From positions 2,577,501 to 2,641,500 of the forward strand of contig NZ_CP156079.1 of the NCBI RefSeq assembly GCF_040892545.1: 64,000 nucleotides of DNA, in the 5' to 3' direction. This stretch comes from Paracidovorax avenae. Lineage in GTDB: Bacteria > Pseudomonadota > Gammaproteobacteria > Burkholderiales > Burkholderiaceae_C. A program made the translations under genes and the position numbers. This document shows positions 16,228-24,713 of the stretch, in pieces. The first letter of the stretch is position 1. Each line of letters begins with the position of its first letter. The notes below the pieces were generated by a model, which saw nothing but the letters and a program-made list of their open reading frames with translations, searched no databases and was not told the origin of the DNA.

Positions 16228-17250
16228 ATGAACCTTCGCCGCCACTTTATCAAGTTTCCCGCCGCAGCCGCCCTGGCTTCGCTCGCCGTGCTGTCCGTGC
16301 CGGCCATCGCCCAGCAGCCGGTGCAGTTGCTCAACGTGTCGTACGACCCCACGCGGGAACTGTATGTGGACTACAACCAGGCATTCGCGAAGTACTGGAA
16401 GGGCAAGACCGGGCAGGACGTGCAGGTCAAGCAGTCCCACGGCGGCTCGGGCAAGCAGGCCCGCTCGATCATCGACGGCATCGATGCCGACGTGGCCACG
16501 TTGGCCCTGGGCGGCGACATCGATGCGCTGGTGAAGAACGGCGGCCTGGTCAAGCCGGACTGGCAGAAGCGCCTGCCGCACAACTCCGCCCCGTACACCT
16601 CCACGATCGTGTTCCTCGTCAAGAAGGGCAATCCGAAGGGCATCAAGGACTGGGACGATCTCGTCAAGCCCGGCGTGCAGGTGATCACCCCCAATCCCAA
16701 GACCTCCGGCGGCGCGCGCTGGAACTACCTGGCCGCCTGGGAATACGCCAAGCGCAAGTACGGCGGCGATGCGCAGGCGAAGGAATTCGTCGGCAAGCTC
16801 TACCGGAACGTGCCGGTGCTCGATACCGGCGCGCGCGGCTCCACCATCACCTTCGTGCAGCGCGGCGTGGGCGACGTGCTCCTGGCCTGGGAGAACGAAG
16901 CCTTCCTGGCCCTGAAGGAATTCGGCGCGGAGAAATTCCAGATCGTCGCCCCTTCGCTCTCCATCCTGGCCGAGCCGAGTGTCGCCGTGGTGGACAAGGT
17001 CGTGGACAAGAAGGGCACGCGCGCCGTGGCCGAGGAGTACCTGAAGTACCTGTACTCGGATGAAGCCCAGGACATCGCCGGCAAGCATTTCTACCGGCCG
17101 ACCGCCGAGAAGGCCAAGGCCAAGTACGACGCGCAGTTCCCCAAGCTCACGCTCGTCACCATCGACCAGGCGTTCGGCGGCTGGGGCAAGGCCGACAAGG
17201 ACCACTTCGCCGACGGCGCGAGCTTCGACCAGATCTACACGAAGAAGTGA
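16228..17250 (+). CDS. sbp: Sulfate ABC transporter substrate-binding protein
   Basis: 340-residue periplasmic solute-binding protein with a Sec signal peptide ending around AIAQQ (residues 1-28). Family hallmarks are [29 protein letters not shown] (sulfate ligand loop) and [16 protein letters not shown]. It would bind sulfate or thiosulfate. The ATG at 16228 gives a proper signal peptide; an upstream in-frame start would place charged sequence ahead of it. No cysT/W/A permease genes follow; instead the sulfonate genes do, so it must work with a permease encoded elsewhere or share one. Confidence 0.92.
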   Translation: MNLRRHFIKFPAAAALASLAVLSVPAIAQQPVQLLNVSYDPTRELYVDYNQAFAKYWKGKTGQDVQVKQSHGGSGKQARSIIDGIDADVATLALGGDIDALVKNGGLVKPDWQKRLPHNSAPYTSTIVFLVKKGNPKGIKDWDDLVKPGVQVITPNPKTSGGARWNYLAAWEYAKRKYGGDAQAKEFVGKLYRNVPVLDTGARGSTITFVQRGVGDVLLAWENEAFLALKEFGAEKFQIVAPSLSILAEPSVAVVDKVVDKKGTRAVAEEYLKYLYSDEAQDIAGKHFYRPTAEKAKAKYDAQFPKLTLVTIDQAFGGWGKADKDHFADGASFDQIYTKK

Positions 17251-17302
17251 CCGCGCAGCCGCCGCGCCCCGTCCATCGACCTCTCCACCGCAAGGCCCGC
17301 CC

Positions 17303-17890
17303 ATGTCCGTCCTCCTGATCGCCGGAAGCCCTTCGGAGCGCTCGCGTTCCGCTGCCTTGCTCGACGCCACGTCCCTGCGGCTGTCGGTGCGTGGCACGGC
17401 GATCCACCGGCTGCACATCCGCGACCTGTCGCCGCAGGCGCTGCTGCTGGCCGATACGGGGCACCGGTCCATCGCCCACGCGGTGGAGCAGGTGGCCGAG
17501 GCCCGGGCCCTGGTCGTGGCGACGCCGGTGTACAAGGCCGCCTACAGCGGCGTGCTGAAGGTATTCCTCGACCTGCTGCCGCAGGAGGCGCTCAGGGGCA
17601 AGGCGGTGCTGCCGCTGGCCACTGGCGGCAGCCCGCACCACATGCTGGCGCTCGACTACGCCCTGCGGCCCGTGCTGCAGTCGCTCGGGGCCCGGCACAT
17701 CCTGCCCGGCGTCTATGCCACGGATGCCCAGGTCGCCCTGACGCCCGAGGGCGCGCACACCCTGGCGCCCGACATTTCCCGCCGGCTGGACGAAGCGCTC
17801 GACCTGCTGGTGACCGAGGCGCTGCGCCCGCCGGTGCAGGCGGCGCGCTTTCCGCCGATTCCCTTCGAGCAGGTGCGATGTAGCGTCTGA
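17303..17890 (+). CDS. ssuE: NADPH-dependent FMN reductase (SsuE)
   Basis: 195-residue flavodoxin-like reductase supplying FMNH2 to the SsuD monooxygenase. The phosphate loop SPSERSRSAALL near residue 9 and ATPVYKAAYSGVLKVFLDLLP are the SsuE/MsuE signature, with PLATGGSPHHMLALDYALRP in the middle. The ATG at 17303 begins the first beta strand (SVLLIAGSP). It lies 52 nt after sbp; a 169-nt GC-rich gap with CCG repeats separates it from ssuA. Confidence 0.93.
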   Translation: MSVLLIAGSPSERSRSAALLDATSLRLSVRGTAIHRLHIRDLSPQALLLADTGHRSIAHAVEQVAEARALVVATPVYKAAYSGVLKVFLDLLPQEALRGKAVLPLATGGSPHHMLALDYALRPVLQSLGARHILPGVYATDAQVALTPEGAHTLAPDISRRLDEALDLLVTEALRPPVQAARFPPIPFEQVRCSV

Positions 17891-18059
17891 CCGGTCCGCG
17901 CCGCCGCCGCCGCCGCGCGGCCCGCGCGCCGACCTGCTCCACACCCCGTTTGCCTTCCGCCGGCCTTGCCGGCCCGCAGGGCGAGGCCGCCGTGCCCGCC
18001 CTTCGGCGGAGCGCTGCCCGCCCGCCATCCCGACATACCGCAGAGATTGGAGTTTTCCC

Positions 18060-19049
18060 ATGGTCCCGCTGTCCGAATCGTCCACGCACACCGCACCATC
18101 CACCACCCGCCGCCGCTGGCTGGCTGCGGGCGCGGGCGCTGCCGCCCTTGCCGCGCTGCCGGGCTGGGCACAGCCTGCCGGCGCCGCACGCACGCTGCGG
18201 GTCGGCCACCAGAAGGGGTGGCTCTCGCTGCTGAAGGCGCGCGGCACCCTGGAAAAGCGCCTCGCGCCCCTGGGCGTGAAGGTGACCTGGACGGAGTTCA
18301 ACGCCGGCCCGGTGCAGCTGGAGGCACTGAATGTCGGTTCCATCGATTTCGGCGACGTGGGCGAGGCCCCGCCGATCTTCGCCCAGGCCGCGGGCGCGCC
18401 GCTCGTGTATGCCGGCGCCACGGTGCCGCGCCCTGCGCTGGAGGCGGTGGTGGTGCCCAAGGGCTCGGCCATCCGCAGCGTGGCCGACCTGAAGGGCAAG
18501 CGCGTGGCCTACAACAAGGGCTCCAACGTGCATTACTTCCTGGCGAAACTGCTGGAGAAGAACGGCCTGCAGTACCGCGACGTGCAATCCGTCTTCCTGG
18601 CACCGCCGGACGCGCGCGCCGCGTTCGAGCGCGGCGCCGTGGATGCCTGGGTGATCTGGGACCCGTTCCTCGCGGCGGCGCAGAAGGCGCTGGACGCCCG
18701 CATCCTGGCCGACGCCACGGGCGTGGCGAACAACCGGGCCTTCTATTTCACCTCGCGCGACTTCGCCGGCCGCAACGCGGACGTGCTGCGCATCGCGATC
18801 GAGGAGGTGGACGGCATCGACCAATGGGTCTCGGGCCACAAGGCCGAAGCCGCGGCGGAACTGTCCCAGGTGCTGGGCCTGGACCGTGCGGTGACCGAGC
18901 TCTTCGTCGGCCGCGTGGGTTACGGCACGCGGGCCGTGACCCGCGAGATCCTGGCCGAGCAGCAGGCCATCGCGGACACCTTCTTCGCTCTCAAGCTGAT
19001 ACCCAGGAAGCTCGACGTGCTCCAGGCCGCGCCGGTGGAGCTGCTGTAG
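18060..19049 (+). CDS. ssuA: Aliphatic sulfonate ABC transporter substrate-binding protein
   Basis: 329-residue periplasmic binding protein for alkanesulfonates. The leader contains RRRWLAAGAGAAALAALPG, an RR-type (Tat-like) signal, cleaved near WAQPAGA. The mature part shows RVGHQKGWLSLLKARG, LNVGSIDFGDVGEAPPIFAQAAG and DAWVIWDPFLAAAQ, typical of SsuA. A GGAG ribosome binding site precedes the ATG at 18060. It would deliver substrate to SsuC/SsuB encoded downstream. Confidence 0.93.
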   Translation: MVPLSESSTHTAPSTTRRRWLAAGAGAAALAALPGWAQPAGAARTLRVGHQKGWLSLLKARGTLEKRLAPLGVKVTWTEFNAGPVQLEALNVGSIDFGDVGEAPPIFAQAAGAPLVYAGATVPRPALEAVVVPKGSAIRSVADLKGKRVAYNKGSNVHYFLAKLLEKNGLQYRDVQSVFLAPPDARAAFERGAVDAWVIWDPFLAAAQKALDARILADATGVANNRAFYFTSRDFAGRNADVLRIAIEEVDGIDQWVSGHKAEAAAELSQVLGLDRAVTELFVGRVGYGTRAVTREILAEQQAIADTFFALKLIPRKLDVLQAAPVELL

Positions 19050-19086
19050 CCGGCGTCCGGCCCGTCTGCCCGAAGGAGCACCACCC

Positions 19087-19293
19087 ATGTCCATCCTGCC
19101 ATCGTCCACGGCCCCCGGGCCGGCAGCGCGGCGCCTGCTGTCGGTGACCGCGCGCGCCTGGGGGCTTCGCCCCACGGTGCGTGCGCCCGGCCCGGCAGTC
19201 CCGCAGCCGCACCTGGCGCAGCGCGCCGCCCGGCAGGTGCTGCCCGCGGTGCCCCCGCCCGCGTCCGGGCCGCGCTTCGCCATTTCCTACTGA
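19087..19293 (+). CDS. Small hypothetical protein in the ssu operon (68 aa)
   Basis: Not recognised. A strong GAAGGAG ribosome binding site sits about eight bases before the ATG, and the gene lies 37 nt after ssuA and 32 nt before ssuD, so it is clearly translated with the operon. The product is basic and Pro/Ala/Arg-rich (many PAVPQP- and PPPASGP-like stretches), without Cys-rich or membrane segments and probably disordered. It could be a small accessory protein or a decayed remnant; sequence alone does not decide. Confidence 0.55.
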   Translation: MSILPSSTAPGPAARRLLSVTARAWGLRPTVRAPGPAVPQPHLAQRAARQVLPAVPPPASGPRFAISY

Positions 19294-19325
19294 CCTCCGT
19301 TCCCCACTGATCGAGAAAGCCTCCC

Positions 19326-20504
19326 ATGCACGTGTTCTGGTTCATTCCCACCCACGGCGACAGCCGCTACCTCGGGACGTCCGAAGGTGCCCGCGCCGTC
19401 AACTACGACTACCTGCGCCAGGTGGCCACGGCCGCCGATACCCTGGGCTACGAAGGGGTGCTGATCCCCACGGGCCGCTCCTGCGAGGACCCCTGGGTGG
19501 TCGCCTCGGCACTCGCGCCGGTGACGCAGCGCCTGAAGTTCCTGGTGGCGGTGCGCCCGGGCCTGCACCAGCCGGCCCTGGCCGCGCGCATGGCCGCGAC
19601 CTTCGATCGCCTGTCGGGCGGGCGCCTGCTCATCAACCTCGTGACGGGCGGCGACCGCACGGAACTGGAGGGCGACGGCGTCTTCCTGGACCATGCCCGG
19701 CGGTATGCGCAGTCCGAGGAGTTCATCCGCATCTGGCGCGAGATCCTGTCGCGCAGCCATGAGGGCGGGACGTTCGACTACGAGGGAGAGCACCTGTCGG
19801 TGAAAGGGGCCAAGCTGCTCTATCCGCCGGTGCAGAAGCCCTATCCGCCGGTGTACTTCGGCGGCTCGTCCGAGGCGGCGCACGACCTCGCGGCGGAGCA
19901 GGTCGATACCTACCTCACCTGGGGCGAGCCGCCGGCCGCGGTCGCGCAGAAGGTGGCCGACGTCCGCGCCCGCGCCGCGAAGCGGGGCCGCACGGTGCGC
20001 TTCGGCATCCGGCTGCACGTCATCGTGCGCGAGACCGATGCGGCCGCATGGGCCGCGGCGGAGGAACTCATCAGCCGCGTGCAGGACGAGACCGTGGCCC
20101 AGGCGCAGGCGGTGTTCTCGCGCATGGATTCCGAAGGGCAGCGCCGCATGGCCGCGCTGCACGCCGGGGGCACCCGCCGCTCCCGCGCGGACCTGGAGAT
20201 CAGCCCCAACCTCTGGGCCGGCGTGGGCCTGGTGCGCGGCGGCGCGGGCACGGCGCTGGTGGGCGATCCGCAGACCGTGGCCGCGCGCATGCAGGAGTAC
20301 GCGGACCTGGGCATCGACACCTTCGTGCTGTCCGGCTACCCGCACCTGGAAGAGGCCTACCGCTTCGCGGAACTGGTGTTCCCGCTGCTGCCGGCCGAAG
20401 TGCGCGAGCGCATCGGCGGCAGTGGCCGCGCGGCGGGCCCCCTGACCGGCCCTTTCGGCGAAATCGTGGGCAACCAGTACGTGCCGCGCGCGGCGCAGAG
20501 CTGA
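19326..20504 (+). CDS. ssuD: FMNH2-dependent alkanesulfonate monooxygenase
   Basis: 392-residue luciferase-like TIM-barrel enzyme that cleaves C-S bonds of alkanesulfonates, releasing sulfite and aldehyde using FMNH2 from SsuE. Family motifs: [15 protein letters not shown] at the start, [47 protein letters not shown] and [15 protein letters not shown]. The sulfite produced can be reduced by CysI, linking this operon to the cys array at 5-10 kb. Length and N-terminus are normal. Confidence 0.96.
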   Translation: MHVFWFIPTHGDSRYLGTSEGARAVNYDYLRQVATAADTLGYEGVLIPTGRSCEDPWVVASALAPVTQRLKFLVAVRPGLHQPALAARMAATFDRLSGGRLLINLVTGGDRTELEGDGVFLDHARRYAQSEEFIRIWREILSRSHEGGTFDYEGEHLSVKGAKLLYPPVQKPYPPVYFGGSSEAAHDLAAEQVDTYLTWGEPPAAVAQKVADVRARAAKRGRTVRFGIRLHVIVRETDAAAWAAAEELISRVQDETVAQAQAVFSRMDSEGQRRMAALHAGGTRRSRADLEISPNLWAGVGLVRGGAGTALVGDPQTVAARMQEYADLGIDTFVLSGYPHLEEAYRFAELVFPLLPAEVRERIGGSGRAAGPLTGPFGEIVGNQYVPRAAQS

Positions 20505-20529
20505 GCGGCCCACGCAACAGGAGATTCCC

Positions 20530-20904
20530 ATGGCCATCCATTCCATCAACCACGTGCAACTGCCGTTTCCCGCGGGCGAGGAGGGCGCCATGCGCGCCTT
20601 CTACGCCGGCCTGCTCGGCCTTGCCGAGGTGCGGTACCCGGCCGAGAACGCCCTGCATTTCGCGGCTGGCCCGCAGCGCATCGCCCTGGTGCCCACCACG
20701 CGCTGGCAACCGGCGCCCGCGGCGGCGCACCTGGCGTTCGAAGTGGACAACCTGCCCGAACTCCGCGGCCGCCTGCTGCAGGCCGAACTTCCCCTGGTCG
20801 AAAACCGGGCGCTTCCGGGCTACCTGCGCTTCTACGTGAAGGACCCTGCGGGCAACCAGCTCGAGTTCCTGGAGCCGGACGCGGAGGCGGGAGCTCTTGT
20901 ATGA
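20530..20904 (+). CDS. VOC (glyoxalase/dioxygenase-fold) family protein
   Basis: 124-residue single-domain vicinal-oxygen-chelate protein: [11 protein letters not shown] (first metal His), [19 protein letters not shown] and [18 protein letters not shown] (final metal Glu) follow the family order. Activity is not predictable. It is inserted between ssuD (25 nt gap) and ssuC (ATGA overlap), so it is co-translated with the sulfonate genes. Candidate roles are handling the aldehyde or a sulfonate breakdown product, by analogy with glyoxalases; this is inference. Confidence 0.88.
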   Translation: MAIHSINHVQLPFPAGEEGAMRAFYAGLLGLAEVRYPAENALHFAAGPQRIALVPTTRWQPAPAAAHLAFEVDNLPELRGRLLQAELPLVENRALPGYLRFYVKDPAGNQLEFLEPDAEAGALV

Positions 20905-21779
20905 CGGGCCCCGCCATCTCCCCCGCGGTGCGCGAACTGCAGGTGTCCGCCGCCACCGATACCCCCGAGGAACCCGGCACGGGCCTGCCCGCGCCCGTGC
21001 GGCAGTGGGCCGCCGCGGTGGGGCAGCGCCTGCTGCCCTGGCTGGTGCCGGTGGCGCTGATCGCGGTCTGGCAGGTGGCCTCGGCCCAGGGGTGGCTGTC
21101 CAGCCGCGTGCTGCCGGCACCGTCCGACGTGCTCAAGGCCGCCTGGCAGCTCGGCGAATCCGGCGAACTGTGGACCCATGTGAAGGTGAGCGCGGGCCGC
21201 GCGCTGGCAGGGCTGGCGATCGGCGGCGGCCTGGGCCTGCTGCTCGGGCTGCTCACCGGCTCGCTGCGCTGGGCGGAGACGCTGCTGGATTCCACCGTGC
21301 AGATGGTGCGCAACATCCCGGCGCTGGCGCTCATCCCGCTGGTGATCCTCTGGTTCGGCATCGACGAATCGGCCAAGGTGTTCCTGATCGCGGTGTCGGT
21401 GTTCTTTCCTATCTACCTCAATACCTTCCACGGCATCCGCAACGTCGACCCGGGCCTGATCGAGATGGGCCGCACCTACGGGCTCTCGCGCTGGCAGCTC
21501 TACCGCGAGGTGATCCTGCCCGGCGCGATGTCCTCCATCCTCGTGGGCCTGCGCTTTTCGCTGGGGCTCATGTGGGTGATCCTGATCGTGGCGGAAACCA
21601 TCTCGGCGCAGGCCGGCATCGGCTACCTCACGATGAACGCGCGCGAGTTCCTGCAGACCGACGTGGTGCTCGTGGGCATCCTGCTCTATGCGCTGCTGGG
21701 CAAGCTGGCGGACGTGTTCGCGCGCGGCCTGGAGCACTGGTGGCTGCGGTGGCATCCCGGCTACCAGGCCAAGGCATGA
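20901..21779 (+). CDS. ssuC: Aliphatic sulfonate ABC transporter permease
   Basis: 292-residue inner-membrane permease with about six membrane segments and the BPD EAA loop [22 protein letters not shown] that contacts SsuB. A long N-terminal cytosolic tail (about 45 residues) precedes the first span. The start ATG overlaps the VOC stop by four bases. It forms the SsuABC importer with the flanking genes. Confidence 0.95.
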   Translation: MTGPAISPAVRELQVSAATDTPEEPGTGLPAPVRQWAAAVGQRLLPWLVPVALIAVWQVASAQGWLSSRVLPAPSDVLKAAWQLGESGELWTHVKVSAGRALAGLAIGGGLGLLLGLLTGSLRWAETLLDSTVQMVRNIPALALIPLVILWFGIDESAKVFLIAVSVFFPIYLNTFHGIRNVDPGLIEMGRTYGLSRWQLYREVILPGAMSSILVGLRFSLGLMWVILIVAETISAQAGIGYLTMNAREFLQTDVVLVGILLYALLGKLADVFARGLEHWWLRWHPGYQAKA

Positions 21780-21796
21780 ACGAAGGAGACGGCACC

Positions 21797-22615
21797 ATGT
21801 CCGCCCCCCACACCGCTTCCTCCCCCGCGCCCGGCCTGCGCCTGCAGGCGCGCCGGCTGACCAAGCGCTACGGCGCGCGCGACGTGCTGCGCGAGGCGCA
21901 GCTCACGATCGAGCCCGGCGAGTTCGTCGCCATCGTCGGCCGCAGCGGCTGCGGCAAGAGCACGCTGCTGCGGCTCGTCGCCGGCCTGGAGGCCGCCAGC
22001 GCGGGAACGCTGGAGATCGACGGCAGGCCCGTCGATGGACTGCACGGCGGCACCCGCATCATGTTCCAGGAGGCCCGCCTGCTGCCCTGGCGGCGCGTGG
22101 TGGACAACGTCACCCTCGGCCTGCCTGCAGGCTCGCAGGAGTGCGGCCGCGAGGTGCTTGCCCAGGTGGGCCTGGTCGATCGCGCCGGCGAGTGGCCGGC
22201 GCGCCTGTCCGGCGGCCAGCGCCAGCGCGTGGCCCTGGCCCGCGCGCTGGTCCACCAGCCGCGCCTGCTGCTGCTGGACGAGCCCCTGGGCGCGCTGGAC
22301 GCGCTCACGCGCATCGAGATGCAGCGCCTCATCGAAGGGCTGTGGCTGCGCCACCGCTTCACCGCGCTGCTGGTCACGCACGACGTGCAGGAGGCCGTGG
22401 CCCTGGCCGACCGCGTGGTGCTCATCGAGGACGGCCGCATCGCGCTGGACGAGCGCATCCCGCTCGCGCGCCCCCGGTCGCACGGCGACGCGGCGTTCGC
22501 CGCCCTCGAGAAACGCATCCTCGACCGGGTGCTGCAGAAGCCCGCGGCCGAACCCTGCCACGGCGACGGCGCGTGGCCGGGCGTTCCGGCGCATGGCCTG
22601 CGCTGGGCGATTTGA
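21797..22615 (+). CDS. ssuB: Aliphatic sulfonate ABC transporter ATP-binding protein
   Basis: 272-residue ABC ATPase: Walker [11 protein letters not shown]-loop FQEARLLPW, signature [15 protein letters not shown], Walker [13 protein letters not shown], switch HDVQEA. The ATG at 21797 is chosen because an AAGGAG site sits eight bases upstream; an alternative ATG at 21776 would overlap the ssuC stop. A C-terminal extension of about 35 residues follows the ATPase fold. Powers SsuC. Confidence 0.95.
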   Translation: MSAPHTASSPAPGLRLQARRLTKRYGARDVLREAQLTIEPGEFVAIVGRSGCGKSTLLRLVAGLEAASAGTLEIDGRPVDGLHGGTRIMFQEARLLPWRRVVDNVTLGLPAGSQECGREVLAQVGLVDRAGEWPARLSGGQRQRVALARALVHQPRLLLLDEPLGALDALTRIEMQRLIEGLWLRHRFTALLVTHDVQEAVALADRVVLIEDGRIALDERIPLARPRSHGDAAFAALEKRILDRVLQKPAAEPCHGDGAWPGVPAHGLRWAI

Positions 22616-22691
22616 GCCGCCCCCGCCGCCATCCCCGTCCCCCTTTCGCTGCTTCCCTCTTCACTTTCCAACCACCACAGGAGTCCATCCC

Positions 22692-22907
22692 ATGTCCATC
22701 CAGGCCATCAACGTCCGCAATCAGTTCAAGGGCAAGGTCCGCGAGATCATCCGCGGCGACGTCGTCTCGGAGGTCGATGTCGAAACGCCCTGGGGCATCG
22801 TCACTTCCGTCATCACCACCCGCTCGGTGGATGACCTCGGGCTGCAGGTCGGCTCCGACGTGGTGGCGCTGGTGAAATCGACCGAAGTGTCCATCGCCAA
22901 GCTCTGA
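22692..22907 (+). CDS. Molbindin-like TOBE domain protein
   Basis: 71-residue single TOBE/Mop domain (INVRNQFKGKVREIIRGDV...VTSVITTRSVDDLGLQVGSDV...VKSTEVSIAKL), the fold that oligomerises to hold molybdate or similar oxyanions in the cytoplasm. It follows ssuB by 76 nt with a CAGGAG ribosome binding site. In a sulfur-anion operon it may bind molybdate or sulfate, or modulate the regulator; the ligand is unknown. Confidence 0.9.
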   Translation: MSIQAINVRNQFKGKVREIIRGDVVSEVDVETPWGIVTSVITTRSVDDLGLQVGSDVVALVKSTEVSIAKL

Positions 22908-23024
22908 CGTGCAGCGGCGGGGGCAGCGCGCCGCTGCCGGCCCCTGCCGCCCGCGCGTTGCTCCCCCGCGTTGGTCCCCCACGCGTTGATCGGCCGCATA
23001 ACAACAGGAAAGCCCGGCGAATCC

Positions 23025-23954
23025 ATGAATTTCCAGCAACTGCGTTCCGTGCGCGAGGCCGTGCGCACGGGTTTCAACCTCACCGACGTGGCCCGCATCC
23101 TCCACACGTCCCAGCCCGGCGTGAGCCGGCAGATCCGCGAACTGGAGGAGGAACTGGGCCTGGAAATCTTCGTGCGCGCGGGCAAGCGCCTCACGGGGCT
23201 GACCCCGCCGGGATCCACGCTGCTGCCCATCGTCGAGCGGCTGCTGCTGGAGGCGGAAAACCTGCAGCGCGCCGGGCACGATTTCCGCGCCAGCGGGGAA
23301 GGGCGCCTGTCCATCGCCGCCACCCACTCCCAGGCGCGGTACGCCCTGCCGCAGGTGGTGCGCGATTTCCGGGCGCTGTTCCCGCATGTCTCGCTGCACC
23401 TGCACCAGGGCTCGCCCCGGCAGGTGGCCGAGATGCTGCTCTCGGGCGAGGCCGACATCGGCGTCGCCACGGAGGCGCTGGCGGGTTACGGCGAACTGGT
23501 CACGCTGCCCTGCTACCGCTGGTCCCACAGCATCGTGGTGCCGCCCGGGCATCCGTTGCTCGACCTGCCCGAGCCGCCCACCCTGCGGCAGCTGGCGCGC
23601 TTTCCCATCATTACCTACGAGCTGGGCTACACCGGCCGCGCCCACATCGACGAGGCCTTCGCCCGCGAAGGCCTGCAGCCGGACGTGGTGCTCACCGCCA
23701 TGGACGCGGACGTGATCAAGACCTATGTGGAACTGGACATGGGCGTGGGCATCGTCGCCTCCATCGCGCTGGATCCGGAGCGCGACCGCCACCTGCGCAT
23801 GATCGATGCGCGCCATCTCTTCGAGGTCAACCTCACCCGCCTGGGACTTCGGCGCGGCAGCTGGCTGCGCGGCTACGCCTACCGCTTCATCGAGGCCTTC
23901 GTGCCCACCCTCACGCGCGACGCGGTGGACGAGGCGCTGCGCGCCGAACGCTGA
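23025..23954 (+). CDS. CysB/Cbl-family LysR-type regulator
   Basis: 309-residue LysR-type activator. N-terminal winged helix-turn-helix MNFQQLRSVREAV...LTDVARILHTSQPGVSRQIRELEEELG, then the inducer-binding domain with THSQARYALP, a CysB-family hallmark for the sulfur effector pocket, and ITYELGYTGR. CysB and Cbl respond to N-acetylserine, APS or sulfate and control cys/ssu genes. The ATG at 23025 is used since the HTH begins there. Position at the end of the ssu operon suggests control of this operon and perhaps of the cys array. Confidence 0.9.
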   Translation: MNFQQLRSVREAVRTGFNLTDVARILHTSQPGVSRQIRELEEELGLEIFVRAGKRLTGLTPPGSTLLPIVERLLLEAENLQRAGHDFRASGEGRLSIAATHSQARYALPQVVRDFRALFPHVSLHLHQGSPRQVAEMLLSGEADIGVATEALAGYGELVTLPCYRWSHSIVVPPGHPLLDLPEPPTLRQLARFPIITYELGYTGRAHIDEAFAREGLQPDVVLTAMDADVIKTYVELDMGVGIVASIALDPERDRHLRMIDARHLFEVNLTRLGLRRGSWLRGYAYRFIEAFVPTLTRDAVDEALRAER

Positions 23955-23985
23955 CCGGGGATCGCTGCGGCGCCACCTGCCGCCC

Positions 23986-24336
23986 CTAACTTTTGCGTTG
24001 GGCGAGGATCCACCGGGCCAGGGTCCGCGCCTCTTCCTCCCCGATGCGCGGGTGCCGCGGCATGAGCGCACGGCCCCATTCGCCCGCGCCGCCGTCGCGG
24101 ATCTTGCCGGCAAGGTAGGTTTCGGCATTCCTGTCGGCGCGGTAGCGTTCGGCGATCTCCGCGAACCCGGGGCCCACATAGGTACGTACCAGGGCATGGC
24201 AGCGCATGCAGCCGTGCTCGCGCACGAGGTCGCCGGCATCCGCCCGGGCAGGTGCCGGCACGGCCGTGGCCAGGCAGAAGGCGGCCGCGGCCAAGGCCCG
24301 CGCAGTGCAGGGGAGGGCGGTGGATGGCGGGGGCAT
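23986..24336 (-). CDS. Periplasmic c-type cytochrome
   Basis: 116-residue class I cytochrome c: a signal peptide (ALAAAAFCLATAVPAPARA), one heme-binding CMRCH motif about residue 47, and the axial methionine in RALMPRHPR near the C-terminus. It would carry electrons in the periplasm. The ATG at 24336 gives a normal signal peptide; longer in-frame starts exist. It is convergent with the regulator gene, 31 nt apart, and its electron partner is not identified. Confidence 0.85.
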   Translation of the reverse strand: MPPPSTALPCTARALAAAAFCLATAVPAPARADAGDLVREHGCMRCHALVRTYVGPGFAEIAERYRADRNAETYLAGKIRDGGAGEWGRALMPRHPRIGEEEARTLARWILAQRKS

Positions 24337-24486
24337 CGTATCGACGGAAGCGCTGGGGCGGGCGGGGGGCCGGGAAAGGCAAGGCGCCGAGTATGCCGCC
24401 ATCGGCGGCCTGCGCCTGGGATGCATGGCATGCCCGCCAGGCTCCGGCATTTTCGGTCCGCGCATAAGCAAGCGCGATCTGGTCGC

Positions 24487-24515
24487 TTGGCCCTGCCGGC
24501 GTGCAGCCCTACATT
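24487..24515 (+). promoter_or_regulatory. Candidate sigma-70 promoter of the small RNA
   Basis: TTGGCC (24487-24492), a 17-base spacer and TACATT (24510-24515) match four of six positions in each consensus hexamer. Predicted start of transcription is near 24522. Confidence 0.45.
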
Positions 24516-24521
24516 GGATCC

Positions 24522-24614
24522 ATCGCAGTGCCGCGCAGGGCCTTCCGGCCCCCGGCCTCCGGTTTGTCAGTAGGGGGTCTCCTTTCACAGCCCGCATCGC
24601 GCGGGCTTTTTTTT
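24522..24614 (+). ncRNA. Candidate small RNA (or attenuated leader) with intrinsic terminator
   Basis: An intrinsic terminator, AGCCCGC (24589-24595), ATCGC loop, GCGGGCT (24601-24607) and eight T residues, stands 378 bp from any gene before it on the plus strand and 100 bp before the next gene. With the promoter at 24487 it would yield a transcript of about 93 nt ending in a classical Hfq-style U-tail. Alternatively it is a premature terminator in the 5' leader of the hydrolase gene at 24714. The remainder of the 377-base gap 24337-24713 shows no other feature. Confidence 0.45.
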
Positions 24615-24713
24615 GGCCGTTGACCCACCCACGCAGCGCCGCATGCGCCGCATGCGCCGCGTACACTTTCCTCCAGGCGCCGCGCCGTCCCCGCGCCCAA
24701 CGGAGTCCCATCG

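Noticed and set aside
17891..18059. CCG trinucleotide run between ssuE and ssuA as a phase-variable repeat
   Set aside because: The run is short, interrupted and outside any coding frame, so it would not switch a gene on or off.
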